A stretch of DNA of 64,000 nt from Terfezia claveryi (lineage: Eukaryota > Ascomycota > Pezizomycetes > Pezizales > Pezizaceae), in NCBI GenBank assembly GCA_015179025.1, contig WHUX01000223.1, forward strand, positions 19,197-83,196. Direction: 5' to 3'. The notes under the pieces are model-generated. The model had not been told where the DNA came from, ran no database searches, and saw only the letters and a program-made list of their open reading frames with translations. Positions within the stretch are counted from its first letter, which is position 1; each line of letters starts with the position of its first letter. A program made the position numbers and the translations under genes. This document shows, one piece after another, positions 10,774 to 22,409 of the stretch.

Positions 10774-11970
10774 ATGTCCTGCAGCACCTTCGACGTCTTA
10801 AATGACCCACAAGCATCATCCAACGGAGCCATCACCTCCCCAATTCCATACCCTCGCCCCCCTCCACAACCCCCTTCTATCCCAGATATACCCCCACTCA
10901 ATGTCCTTCTCCCGAACCCTTCCCACCATGCAGATCTAGCACTGTTGGTTTCCGCAATATGTGAGGTCATGAGGGGAAATCTCAAGAAGACGTGGGACTG
11001 TATGCCTAATGGTGTTGTCACCCCTCCGCCGGTGCCGGCGCAGGCAGAAGGAAGCGAGCTTGAGCTTGAGTGAGAAGAGAGGGTCTACATCTCCCGTAAA
11101 TCAACACCAGTATCAAGTAAGACTGGGGAAGTTGTTGCATCTTCATCCCCCACAGAAGAAGACGATCTGGTCGTCTGGGACAAGGGCGATTCAATAGCCG
11201 AGAGACCCAAAGACTTCCCTCCGCCTCCAGCGCCAGGGGATGTCAAGCGGAGAGATACAAGACAATCAAGTGTATCCCAAGCTAGCGGAAGTGTGGCCTC
11301 CACAGAGCAGAAACTACAGTTGAGCAAAATCGCCTACCGCGAACGTGCGCAGAAGCGGCTACGGGTCCCTGCATTTGATGGAGAGGCTACAGAGGAGGGT
11401 TTTTGAGGTTGTGAATTCCCGGGATTCCCCCACTTCCTTCAGAGGGGCAAACAGGAGCCCACTGCCTACAACAGTACCAGCAGTTCCAGTAGATGGGGAG
11501 GTAAAACTCAGTGAATCCGAGGCAGCAGATCTTAAACTCCTGCAGTCGCTATACCCCCCTATTGACCCACCTACTCTACTCCTCAACCTCCCATTCGAAA
11601 CAAGAGAGAAGATACTACATTCTCTCCTGCTCCTCCTCATATCCCTAGAACATTACGATGCTCGTTCCAGAGTCCTCCTCCACTTCCTTTCCAGCTCTCT
11701 CTCGCTCTCCCCGTCGTCCCTCCTCGCACTAGAATCCACGACCGCAGTCACCCTCATCAGCGCCGCGCGCATCTCCGCTGCAGCCGAATCCCAAAAAGCA
11801 ATCGAAGCAAATAAAATTGCTAAACGTTGGAAAGTCGGATTAGCATCTGTCGCTGGAGCAGCAGTGATAGGCCTCACAGAGGCCTAGCCGTGCCGTTTGT
11901 TGCGCTGGCATAGGTGGGTTACTGTCAGGAATTGGACTTGGATCTTATTATTGACCCCTATGCGCCCAAC
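10774..11970 (+). pseudogene. DUF726/TMCO4-like membrane protein pseudogene, N-terminal part
   Basis: ATG 10774 opens a frame that runs to TGA 11071-11073, continues in the same frame to about 11400, then needs a -1 correction in a T run (GGTTTTTGAGG). It continues to about 11880, where another frame change leads into GLAVPF and AGIGGLLSGIGLGS. The signature is the segment LLISLEHYDARSRVLL...AKRWKVGLASVAGAAVIGLT. It resembles the start of the DUF726 (TMCO4/Mil1) family, whose glycine-rich membrane segment precedes an alpha/beta hydrolase-like domain. The remainder of the family domain is not found downstream. With one stop, two frameshifts and a missing C-terminus, this copy is not functional. 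Confidence 0.65.
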
Positions 11971-12658
11971 GGCGTGCACGACACCTACATCCTGCCACCT
12001 CAGCTCCTTAACCAGCCTCTCCCCTAACCTCACCGTCCAAGCATTCATATCCATACTAGCATTAACCTTCTCCCCAGCCCTCGGGGTAAAAACATCTATT
12101 CTCCTCGCTCCAAATTTCAGCATCGCACCATCACCACTCCCTGCCAACAACTCCTTCAAATATGGCATGAGAAAAAGGCTGGGGGTATTATCTACGTGTC
12201 TAAAATTGTCGTATGACAATATCCGGGTAACAGTCAGCATAAAAGTAGGCAAGAACTGTACACGCGATCAAAAGACCAGCACGCATCTACAAAATATATA
12301 CTTTAGAAATGGTGTGAATTAACGATGCCATGTTGATGCCACCATCAACCACTAATATATGAAAGGACATGTGACAACACTACCAACCTACCCGATGTGG
12401 TCATTAGATAGTTGACAGGATCCGTAAGGTTAAAACCTTCGGATCCACCATGATCTCTTCTCTCTTCTATACACATCATGAATATATTGACAGGATCATC
12501 ACACTTCAGACCTTCTAATATACCTATATGTTTGTCAATATGTCACTTAGTCTAACTCCCTAAGGTTACCCTGAAATGACACTCTCGCTAAAGTTTGTCA
12601 GGGCACCCAGATAACGGGGGCTGGAGCTAATCTAATCAATCCTTCCTCTCTCTAATTA
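11971..12658. other. Intergenic region with an imperfect palindrome
   Basis: No supported gene; a 122-codon open frame on minus (12252-11884) has no recognised motif. A near-perfect inverted repeat lies at 12418-12446 (GGATCCGTAAGGTT followed by AACCTTCGGATCC). The decamer TTGACAGGATC occurs at its left side and again near 12489. Confidence 0.45.
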
Positions 12659-12966
12659 ATGCGTCCTCTCAATTATAGGCAAGGAAGTCAAGTATGCTAT
12701 AAGTGTGGAAACTGCCCAACTTGCAAGGCACAAGACCAGTTGGAACTATTTATAGCTCAGAACTTAGCTGATGATAGTGATCAAGAAAGTATAGCAAATG
12801 AGAGGGAGGAAGATGATATAGAATAAGAAAATCCAGTGGAAGACTTAGAGGAAATACATATAGAATTATACAAGAAATCTTAAAGAAATATAAGCAACAA
12901 AGTATAACGAAAATTCACAAACAGATCCGGTGGCATAGTCTGGTTGGCACCTAACGGGGGTCTGGA
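12614..12966 (+). repeat. Candidate insertion bounded by TAACGGGGG direct repeats
   Basis: TAACGGGGGCTGGA (12614-12627) recurs as TAACGGGGGTCTGGA (12952-12966). The 324 bp between them ends in TAGTCTGGTTGGCACC (12936-12951), the motif of the micro-insertion family. It holds one small ORF. If the direct repeats are a target duplication, this could be a longer relative of the micro-insertions. The motif is at the wrong end compared with the other sites, so the link is uncertain. Confidence 0.35.
12659..12826 (+). CDS. Small Cys-rich ORF (55 aa), possible transposon relic
   Basis: ATG 12659 opens a 55-codon frame with CYKCGNCPTCKAQ near the N-terminus. This is a compact Cys cluster able to bind zinc, followed by an acidic tail (ANEREEDDIE). 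It lies inside the segment bounded by TAACGGGGG repeats. Family not recognised. It could be the end of a decayed transposase or a chance frame. Confidence 0.3.
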   Translation: MRPLNYRQGSQVCYKCGNCPTCKAQDQLELFIAQNLADDSDQESIANEREEDDIE

Positions 12967-13434
12967 ACAAAACCAATTTTTTTTGGCTCGTTGCAATGCA
13001 ATGCACAACCTAAATCAACATCACCAATACATCACTACATTCATCTACACATTCAACTGCTTTGTGACCTGTAACAATCACATTTCGCACTGGTGGAAAA
13101 CAATGTCTTCTTCAATTAACCCAGCAGATGATCCGAATTTCAACCCAGTCACTGAGAAAGTGAAAGGTGGGGACAAAAGCACAAGAACTCATGAATGCTG
13201 ATGATGAGCGTTGATATGTCTAGTAAAGAGTAGTGTAAGTTCTTAAGTTTATTCATAGGTGTTCCTTTAGTACTAGCATTTCTTCTATACTTCCTTTATC
13301 CACTTTGGGTTACTGTTGTAGATACTTTACCAGAATAGGGCAAAGGGTACCTAACAAGCCGAATAAGTGGCAAAGAAGAGGTTTATAGAGCTCAATGACA
13401 ATGAGTAAAACAAGAGGTTTAACCGGTTCATTGA
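12967..13434. other. Intergenic DNA, only a short ORF seen
   Basis: A 32-codon frame from ATG 13104 (MSSSINPADDPNFNP...) is present without recognisable features. Nothing else is supported. Confidence 0.4.
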
Positions 13435-13510
13435 GCAAAGAAGAGGTTTTCCTGCAAAGAAGAGGTTTACCAGCAAAGAAGAGGTTTTCCTGCAAAGAAG
13501 AGGACCCGGC
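13435..13510. repeat. 19-bp tandem repeat, 4 copies
   Basis: Units GCAAAGAAGAGGTTTTCCT start at 13435, 13454, 13473 and 13492; the last has a diverged end. A fifth, separated copy of the core lies at about 13369. The array replaces the expected C-terminal end of the nuclease pseudogene on minus. Confidence 0.9.
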
Positions 13511-14210
13511 AATGATAACAAGGTGTGCCCGCAACTCAAGACTTTGTTCCTTCATCAGTTGCTGCACATAAGTGCTCTTGATATAATCCCTTAGCTGCGG
13601 GCCCTCGTTTTCCATAACCCATGATCGAATTGTTCCTTCATGGTACTTGTCCCAATGGCCGAATCTAAGCTCAAGAATTTGGGGAAGAGTGTAGTCGCGC
13701 AGGATGTCTGCTTTAGCGAGAACTGCATTTCCGCTGCTGCCAACTGGTACATTCAGGTACTGAATTTGATAGAACTTCCGTTCAGTAACTATCAGCCGTC
13801 CGGGAACCTGGAAGACAAGATCGATACGGCCCTTTGTTTGGTCTGGCTGCACGAGACGTTGGATATTGTCTAGCTAGTGAGTAATGGATTACCTTTATCA
13901 CTTTGAATTCTGCGTGTGGAACAAGAGAATGGTTTCGCAGGAGGCAGAAATAGAAGCTATCCCGATGGTTTGCCCGGTGGTGATGTCCGGTTGCATCATC
14001 AATTCTCGATAACAACCTAACGTTCGATCAAGTTCTCCATAGTTAACGAGACGCTGAAGTGCTTCTATGAGAGAGTTACGCAGATTATACTTGTGGAGAA
14101 CTGCGAGAGCGATTCGATTTGCGGCAACACGATTTGGTATCTTGTCGACTTTTCCGGGTGAAACGTAAGACCGCCATAGTAGACGATTAGTGAATGCCAC
14201 GAAGTATGAT
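13511..14210 (-). pseudogene. ATPase-associated PD-(D/E)XK nuclease pseudogene, C-terminal part
   Basis: Three pieces make one reading. First, 14200 to about 13980 (KVDKIPNRVAANRIALAVLHK through CYRELMMQPDITT). Second, a one-base frame change at about 13976 into NHRDSFYFCLLRNHSLVPHAEFKVIK. Third, after a 46-bp intron (13847-13892, GT...CAG), PDQTKGRIDLVFQ...RLIVTERKFYQIQYLNVP...ADILRDYTLPQILELRFG...HLVIIAG. The nuclease signature is the D of GRIDL plus E-x-K in TERK. The arrangement resembles fungal AAA-ATPase-like proteins with a C-terminal restriction-type nuclease. The ATPase half upstream is absent and the C-terminus dissolves into a 19-bp repeat, so the copy is dead. Confidence 0.6.
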
Positions 14211-14460
14211 TTTCCTCGTTACTCTAGAAGAGATTTAAGTTAGCACAAATGGGAACTGGGGCTAAGACATTAACATACTAAGTCCCTTTATAAGTAACTA
14301 CTGTGCCACTTCCAGCATGGCTTGTTGAAATAGAACTCATAAATAAAAGATATAAGATATGATCCATAACAATTGGAGCTTTCTTGAATTCAGGCAGACT
14401 CGCAAGTTAAATAGATGGAGATATTTGCTCGTCTAACGAAGGATATACTTGTTGCTAATC

Positions 14461-14532
14461 GAGGTGGTTCTGTGAGTGGAGGTGGTTCTGTGAGCGGAGG
14501 TGATTCTGTGAGCGGAGGTGGTTCTGTAACCA
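14461..14532. repeat. 18-bp tandem repeat, 4 copies
   Basis: Units GAGGTGGTTCTGTGAGYG follow one another four times; the last is diverged. The period is a multiple of three, but no surrounding coding frame is convincing. Confidence 0.9.
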
Positions 14533-15339
14533 GAGATTAGGCTAGCAAGTTTGTGAGATTGCAGAGCTTAGTTCGACATGTTATTCCTACTTGTTTTGCC
14601 TCTATATTTGTCTCTTCTCTATTACATGATCTTCATCCTCCTACGCAGATAGGTCTTTATATATACTTGACCCATCTGCTATTACAATATCCTCACTATC
14701 TCCTGCCCCTTTCTTCTCATACCTATCTCTGTCTGAACCCCTATAGTGGCTTCAGGACACTATTAAAATCTTTTCTGATGCTTCTGCCAGGGCGAGCTTG
14801 ATTTAATGCATCCAAATCAGACTTCAAACATGGGGCTACTCCGAAATTTTTGTCTGCAGCACTGCATGTCAAGGGCTCACCTCAGCTGCCATACTATTTT
14901 TGGTCTGGTTACAATTTTAGATCGAGACTCTACTACATCAACAGTGAGACTACCAAGATAGGACTAGCTTAATAACAAAAAGGGTAAGACTGGGAGATAC
15001 CAGAAAAGGTATGGGCCAAAAAAGGACTACCTGTGTGATTTCTCAAAAAGGCAACCATCCAATGCTACCGAAACAAGAAGTCAAAAATTCTAAAAACCCA
15101 TTGCGTGCTGCGGTGGGAGACTTTCCCACGTGGTCACCCACTGCAGTACTAGCCTGGCGATCTGAAGCTTAGATATGGCAGAGCGGACGGGATGCCTCGT
15201 TTTCTTCAGTCTATGGTCGTAGATGTCAAATGATGATGCACTCTCGATTTCATGTCACCTGTTCACTATCAAATTAGCTTACTTGGTTTTGTATCAAACC
15301 GAGTGATCCAATGATGTATACATACTGACTGTGAAAACA
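14533..15339. other. Intergenic DNA, no gene supported
   Basis: A frame at 14553-14801 lacks recognisable motifs. One loose TGGTCTGG-type motif (about 14902) was not counted as a micro-insertion because no flanking duplication is evident. Confidence 0.4.
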
Positions 15340-15380
15340 ATGGCCTCTTCTTCCAAATTTTCGGTCGTCCAACAGCATCA

Positions 15381-15392
15381 GGCATGGTCGGA
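15381..15392 (+). repeat. Target-site duplication, left copy
   Basis: GGCATGGTCGGA here is identical to 22398-22409 directly after the LINE poly(A). It fixes the insertion boundaries. Confidence 0.95.
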
Positions 15393-15817
15393 CACCGACA
15401 TCAATTTCGAAGGACTGAACGAAAAGTCGTTCACAACAGCGAAAAGGCTTCCGATTTCGGCGAAAAGCGCATTCTATTCGGCTCGAGACTCTGAGCTCGA
15501 ATATTTAATTCTTATAAGTTATCAATACAAACTACGAAATCCCCACGAGGGTAAAAACTTTGTTTACCTGGGCAATTGATTTCAGCGGATCCCTACGGCG
15601 CAACCGTGTCCAGTTTCGATTGGCCGGAAGCGAGGTAGCTTCTTCTAGGTTTGATTCGTTCGTTAAGGCTAGCGCTTCTGAGGCTCTGCAAGCCTTTTAG
15701 GCTTAGTAGAGTTCTGCTTTCCTCGAGATAGGAAGCCAGTTGGTTGCGCGCTTTCCGTATTAGGGCGTTCTATTTAGTATACCCTCAAAATACCAAAAAT
15801 ACCCCGGGTTTTTATTT

Positions 15818-18636
15818 ATGGCTGGAGGAAAGGGAAAAGAGAGTTTACCGGTATATGGACCAGTAACTGATTGGGGAAGGAAGTCCAAGTTGATTATTGA
15901 ATCAAAGGAAGACGGAAAGGTAATCAGGAAAAGACAATTCATCTTAGATGAAGCCAAAGGATGGGAGGCCTCAAAAAAATTCCAGAAGATGAATGGGAAG
16001 GAGATTCTTTCAAAAGCTATAGAAAGGACACTACTCAAAGCTAGGGAGGAAGGGGCGGAAAATGATGAAGGTCTTGCTCTTTGGACCACATTCCTTGACC
16101 GCGACTCCCAAGGGTTCGAGTTGGATGAGGTAGAGACTATTAAAGTGGATTCAGAAGAGGCTATGGAGAGAGTCTTGAATATCGCTTCAGGGGCTTATGC
16201 GATTCAGGAGGTTTTGGAGAAGGAGGGGGAATTCGAGTTCGAGATTGAGGAGGTAGAGGTAGAGGACCTAGTCATTGAAAGAGTCACCAGCAAGGTAAAA
16301 CAGACTGATACGGGAAAAATGGCATTGGGAAGCTGGGTTATGAAGACTCCGAAGAAGTCAATGGAGGCCAGGAAGGCCAGGGAAAAGCTATGGAAGCTGG
16401 AGTTATCCACGATTCCGGACTCCCAAGATGAAGACGAAGTTCTGAGTGATGCTGAGTCAGTACAAGCAGCAGTCACCCCGACCCCAGTAAAGAAGAAGGC
16501 AGATATTGGCAAACTAGAGATCTCTTTCACTCCAGCCCCAGGAAGTCCAGCTAGAGTATTATCAATAAACGGAAATCCGGTAGACCAGGAAACGCTCAAG
16601 AAAATGGAGGATAGCAGGTGGGCTCCCCCACCTGAGCCTAAGAGAAGACAGAGAAGTTGGTCAAAGAAGCAATGAAGAGGGCTAAAGAAACATGTGAGGA
16701 CGAAGATGATTTGGAGTCAGAAAAGGAAGAGGAAGATGAAGATGAAGGATCGGAGGATGAGGAGGGGGACACAGGGATGAATGATCTCGGAGTAGGAAGT
16801 TTTGCGGAACCATATTCGGGAAGGGACCGAGCAGAGGAACTCCTAGTTATTATCAAGAACGAGGAAACCTTGATTGATGCAGGAAAGGTGAAGGGAAAGA
16901 AGTCCCCAGATCTATTCAGGGCAGTCAGAGCAGCGGAAGCGAACATAGTTAGCGCAGGGTATATGATTGCACAAGAGGGGGGACTAGGTAAAGGCTGGGA
17001 CTTGATTATGGATGAAGTCAAGTTCGGTCTTGAGGATGCTAAAGAGAAGGATGCGGTTTACAGAAAAGCTTGGGATGCAAAACAGATCTATGAAAGAGTT
17101 TTGCATAATAAGGAAAGGGAAGTTAACCGCAAGTTAACTAGGAAGGTGGACGAGATGCAGGAAGGGCTAGCCAAAATCCTTACCCACCTTGGTATCGCGG
17201 ATTATAAGGTAGAAAAAAGGATGAAGGCTAAGATCGAACAGGATAGAAGGGATAGTAAGGAGAAAAAGAGAGTAGCAGAGGAGAGAAAGTCGCTAAGGGA
17301 AATGATCCAGAAGGAAGAAGAGACGGCAACGGCTAGAAAGAAAGCTCTTCAGGAGATGAACCTAAAAAAGAAGGCGGCAGATGAAGCAGATCAGTTAGCA
17401 AGGAAGATAAAAGAAGAGGCAGAGGCCAGTATCGCGGAGCTAGAATCTGGCTTAGGAGAAACGACAAGTAAAGAGGTAGAAAAGGCAATTAAGGAACAAA
17501 TTGCAAAGATCAAAGAGGTGGTAGGAGCCTCCCAGAAGAATGCAGAGGAAGCAGGAGAAGTAGTAGGACAGGAAGGCTTTTGTCTCAAAGAGGGCAAAAC
17601 ACACCGGAAAATCGAGATCACCATCTGCCATAAAGCCGAGATTACTATGGCAATGGAGAAGTCTCTCCCGGCGGCAGTTATGAGAGTTACGGCAGCCCTC
17701 AATGCGAAACTCAGGACCTTGGGAAGGAAACAATGGGAGGTGGAAGCCAAAGTGGATCGGTCAGTCTCAGGTAAAGAGACGTTATGGAAACTCGGGAAGG
17801 TCCCAAGTGACATCAGGGTTTATGATGCCTTAGAATGGCTCTTAGAACAGGCAATCCCGGTGATGAAATCAGCAGAAAGAGGTTGGATTTCGAGAGCCTC
17901 AACGGTTAGGGTTGTAGCTAGGTTCCTGATCGGAAGTGTCAGTATGTCCATGGAAGAAGTTGAGGGAGCCTTGAGGAAAGAAAATTCAAACATTAAGTGG
18001 GGGGATAGAGATAATATCCGCTTAGTATACAATGATTGGAAGATTGAGATCGGGTCAGCGGCAGAGGCAGATAGATTGGTACGAGACGGACTGAAGTGGA
18101 AAGGAAAGAAGATTGCAGTCTTCACAGAGGCAGGGTATAAAAAGGCCGTTCCTGCAAGTGTCAGCAAATCAGGAGGGGAAGGCTTAAGCAATACATCATC
18201 TCCACTCCCAACAGGGCCTAAGAAGTGGAGAGAAGGAACCCACCAGACAGGAAGACCGTTACAAGCAAGGAAGGTTGTGGATAAGAACACGGTCTGTTAT
18301 AATTGTCAAGGCAGAGGCCACATGGCAGTAGTCTGCAAGAATCCTTGGAGGTCTCGAAACGCACCAGTCCCCTCAACGCACAAGAGGACATATATAGGGC
18401 AGCCGGGTCCATCTAATCAGAAGAAACAAAGGGAAGAAAAGGAGAAGAGTACCTCAGCGGAGAAGGTAGCCCAAGTTCCTAAGGTTGTAGAACTTGATAA
18501 TTCGGAAGAGTCTGATGAGGAAGATGAGTCATGGGATGGGACGGTGGAGAGAGCATATAAGCAAGGAGACAGCGATTGGTTCCCAGATGATGAGAACAAG
18601 ACTAAAGGAAAGGGGAAGCCTGTTAATGTCTGGTAA
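15818..18636 (+). pseudogene. LINE ORF1 (gag-like, coiled-coil plus zinc knuckle), frameshifted
   Basis: ATG 15818 opens a 285-codon frame ending at 16675. The continuation is in another frame from about 16642, so a small indel near 16645 splits one original ORF of about 940 residues. The first part is acidic. The middle (about 17040-17560) is rich in Lys/Glu/Ala with heptad-like spacing and should form a coiled coil. Near the end a CCHC knuckle is present (CYNCQGRGHMAVVC, about 18295-18336), followed by a Ser/Glu-rich tail. The protein would package the LINE RNA. The stop (18634-18636) overlaps the ORF2 start. Confidence 0.85.
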
Positions 18637-21600
18637 GCTCAGAATAGCGTACCAGAACGTGTGTGGGTCCCATCAAAATACACACGTTCTGCTAGAATGG
18701 GCTAAGGGAATGAAGGTAGATATCGTTTTTGTTGGGGAAGCTTGGGTTAACCCAGACGGAAGTGGAACACAAATGCACTCAGCATACAAACTGGGCTCCT
18801 CGGTCCGAAAAGGGAAAAGGGTTATGGTTTACTGGAGAAGGGAAGTAGATATGGAGATTATCAAAGATGAAGATCAGCTGGTAGTCGTGGAAGTAGGAGG
18901 GGGTAGAATAGGGGGAGTATATAGAAAAGGAGGTACAAATAGGGAAAAAACGGAAAGGTTCTTCAACAGGGCGTTAAGAACAATTGGGTTAGGAAAAGGA
19001 TGCCTTATTGGGGACTGGAACGCTCACCACGAGACTTGGAGTTTAGGGGGAAATAGAGACATGCCAGGGACAGTTCTAGCGGAACTTATGGAGGAGAATG
19101 GTTTGGAATTGGCAGGAGGAAACGGGGCAACATGGGAAAGAGTAAGGAACGGGGACTTAGAACAGAGCAGGATTGACTTAGCTTTCGTCAGGGATTCGGT
19201 AATCCCTACAACGAGTCAGGCGAAACTAACGTCAGATCACTGGGTGGTATGGCAAGACTTTGAGTGGACGGTTAAAACGGAGGAGCAGAGGAGAAAGGCA
19301 GTGGACTGGGATAAGCTGGATAGCCTGATACAAATGGTTCTGGATTCCTCTGAGAGTACGAAGGAGGAGTGGTATGAAGGCTTAAAGGGACAGACGGCTT
19401 ACAAAAAGCTTTTATCACTCAGAAAATTAGTGGGTAAAGAGCTTAGGATTTCGGGAAAGAGTAAGCTATAGTGGGATGAAGAACTCTCAATTCAGCTCAA
19501 GAGAACCAGAAAGAGTAGGAAAGACAGGGAGGACGGACTATCACAAGAGGTTAGAGTCAAGAGATGGAAAGCAGAACAGGTCAAGATGAGAAGGATGGTA
19601 AAAGAGAAGAAGCAGGCCTGCTGGCAGAAGTTTTGTGAGGAAAACGGGGAGAAAGATCCTTGGGAAGTGACCAAATGGGCGAAGGATCCATGGAGACTTA
19701 AAGGGTCGATGGGCAAGCTTAAAGATAGGGGGGGATTAGAGTTAGACTCGGACGAGGATAAGGTCAAGGGACTAGTAAGAGACCATTTCGGATGGGAGGA
19801 ATCTGGTCGCCAAGTAGGAATAGAAAGGGAAAGGAACGGAGTAGAGTTTGAAGGTCGACTGGGAAAGGAAGATTCAGATGAGGTCGAAGGGTAGGTCAAA
19901 GAAGCTCTCGCCAAAACAAGCAATGCTTCAGCACCGGGTCCAGACGGCATCAGCTACAGGTTTATTAAGGCAGTCATGAAAACCCCCCTTGGTAAAGCAT
20001 TAATCAAAGAAGTGGTAGAGAATATCAAGGCAGGGAGAGCCCCGAAGGAATGGCAGGATAGCAAAGTGGTTTGATCCCGAAGCCGGGAAAGGATCATAAT
20101 ACAACAAAAGGTTGGAGACCAATCAATTTGATAAATTGCATTGGCAAGCTGGGAGAGAAGGTCATTGCGGATAGATTACAAGGGGCGGGCTTATTCCATA
20201 GACACCAGTTTGGATCAGTCAAGGGAAGAAGCGCAATCGAGGCAGCCCTTCGAGTCATCACTAGAGCTCAAAGATGCATGGCTAGTAGAGGAGCAGTTGG
20301 GTGGGGATTTTGGGACGTGCAAGGAGGCTTTCAGAATGCAAGAGAAGAGGACGTAATAAGGCAACTAGGAAAATCGGAGGAAGGCAAAAAGTGGATCCCT
20401 TATGTTCGGGAATTTTTTAGGACTAGGGAATTTGAGATTGAATGGGATGGTAAGGTAAGAGGAATAGGTAGGACCAACTTAGGAGTCCCACAAGGTTCAC
20501 CACTATCACCAGTAATTTTCCTCATTTGGATGGCACCAATCTTAGAGGAAATGGAAAAAGAGATTAGGGAGTTTACAGAAGCGGAGGTGGAGTTACCCTC
20601 ATATGTGGATGATATTCAGGCAGGACTATGCATCTGGGATGAAGCAAGGGCAAAAGTTGTTGATATGGATCAACTCCTCCACTACGTTGACCTCGTTATT
20701 AACAGGGTGGCAGCATCACACAATCTCCCCCTTGAACGGTCAAAGCATGAAGAGCTAGTCTTGAGAAGGAAAAGAAGGAAGAAGAATAAGGACGTGAAGA
20801 TGGTAAAGTGGCTTGGAATAATCATGGATGAGAGCTTGACCTTCCGGGAACACTGGAAAGCAAGAATTCAGAAGGCTAGGTCAATGCTAGGGAGATGCAA
20901 TGGGATCGGGAACTCCCAATGGGGAATCAGCCCAATGAGCTGGAGGAACTTATATACCGGTATGATAAGAGCAATTGCTCTCTGGGGCTCGGAATTAGGA
21001 TGGAGAGGTCAGCGAGACTGGGAAAGAGAGTTTGAAAGTCTTCAGTACCAAGCCCTTAGAAAATGTACAGGAGCTACGAGAGGCTCCGAGAAAAGGTTGG
21101 TTAGCCAGATTGCTGGAGTTGAAAGTCCGGATTTGGCTATGAAGGCAGGACAGGCCAGGCTGTTAGGGAAGATTCTCAAAGATCCAACAGCGGTGGGAGA
21201 TTTGATCAAGGATGAAGAGGGAGGAATAACAACAGCTGTCACAACCCTGTTACGGAGAGTGGAGGAGGTGGCAGGCAAAAAATTCAGGCTTAGTTTCGGA
21301 GGACCTTGTGAGAAGGTGAATATTCCAGAGGTTAACTTCGGACTAGGGGAGAGAGATGACAAGGGGGTATGGCAAAAGAAGATTTACGAAGCTGGAGTAG
21401 ACCATTCAACAGTCTTCACGGATGGAAGCATGAATGAGTATGGCAATGTCGGAGGAGGATGGTGGAACCCGGACTTGGTACAGGGAGGGGATCTAGGGAT
21501 GGGGAAGACAGCGACAGTATGGGACGGAGAGATTGGAGGCATGATAGGAGCCCTTAGGTTTGGACCCAGAGATAAAAAGGTTATTATTCTCTCGGATTCA

Positions 21601-22203
21601 CAGGCAGCGATTGCAGCAGTAAAAGTTGCGGGAAAAAGAGGAAAAGCCAGGACGAGACACCTTAGACAGGTGGTGGAAGATATCCACAAGAGACAAGAGA
21701 TCTTGGGCCCAAATGCTGTAACCCTAGGTTGGGTGAAGGCGCATGTTGGAATCCACGGAAATGAGAAAGCAGACAGAATGGCCAAAAGGGGGGCAAATAA
21801 GGAGTCACGGGATACCCTGGTCACAGAGGGGGGGCTAAGGCAGGCATGGACAAAAAGAAGGAAAGCGGAAAGGGAGGAAAAGGGGGCTGGGTTAGGGAGG
21901 ACTCTCAAATGGAACAGGAAAGCCCTCCTGAACTACACCCAATGTCGGACAGGTAAAGGTAGGCTGGGGTGGTGGAGGTACACTTTAGACAACTATGAAG
22001 ATCCAACTTGTGCACACTGTCTTCAACTCGAAACAGGCTCACATGTCGCTCTAACATGCTCAGCAGGGGAATGGCTAGGCAGAAGGTGGAGCTCGTGGGA
22101 GCAAGCAGATGACAAGGAGGTGTGGCAACGCATAGAGAAGAGGGAGGATGGAGATTACTTAGTCGACAGGGTGGAGGAATTTTTCACTTTGTTAAATCTC
22201 TGA
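18626..22203 (+). pseudogene. LINE ORF2: APE endonuclease, reverse transcriptase, RNase H
   Basis: ATG 18626 overlaps the ORF1 stop by 11 nt. The endonuclease shows all expected motifs: YQNV, VGEAWV, GDWNAHH and TSDHW. After TAG at about 19471 and TAG at about 19894 (both fit CAG to TAG) and a one-base loss near 20072, the RT runs on with IPKPGKD, GWRPINL, GVPQGSPLSP and YVDD. RNase H follows (FTDGS, WDGE, LSDSQAAI, HGNEKADRM), then a C-terminal C-x2-C...H...C motif (CAHCLQLETGSHVALTC). Each catalytic residue I can check is still present, so decay is recent. Confidence 0.92.
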
Positions 22204-22397
22204 TTTCTCGGCCTCTAAGGTTAATTGTAGGATTTCGTGCAGATTTGTTAGGGGAGGGCCGGTGATGGGCGTGGAGGTGGAGGTTTTTCTCTACCCGTTG
22301 TTCCGTGGGCTTTCTGAGTCTTTTAAGATAAAGAAACGGGACCGCCGCATGACAATTTGTCGAATCGGCGTATAGACTTTAAAAAAAAAAAAAAAAA

Positions 22398-22409
22398 GGC
22401 ATGGTCGGA
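22398..22409 (+). repeat. Target-site duplication, right copy
   Basis: GGCATGGTCGGA directly follows the 17-A tail and matches 15381-15392 perfectly. Confidence 0.95.

Larger units (their letters stand above)
15393..22397 (+). mobile_element. Full-length Tad1-like LINE (7,005 bp)
   Basis: The element is bounded by a 12-bp TSD and ends in 17 A residues (22381-22397). It has a 425-bp 5' leader, ORF1 with a coiled-coil region and a C-terminal zinc knuckle, and ORF2 with an APE-type endonuclease, reverse transcriptase (YVDD) and RNase H. This order is that of the Tad1/I-type LINEs of ascomycetes. The intact TSD and full length suggest a fairly recent insertion. Two TAG stops and two frameshifts in the ORFs prevent activity. 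Related fragments are at 9440-9553 and, on minus, 49170-49239. Confidence 0.93.

Noticed and set aside
11884..12252. 122-aa minus-strand ORF as a gene
   Set aside because: It partly overlaps the DUF726-like pseudogene on the other strand, has no recognisable motif and no homologous signature I can name.
14902..14914. TGGTCTGGTTACA as another micro-insertion
   Set aside because: The core differs from AGTCTGG and the flanking TTTT runs are too simple to count as a duplication.
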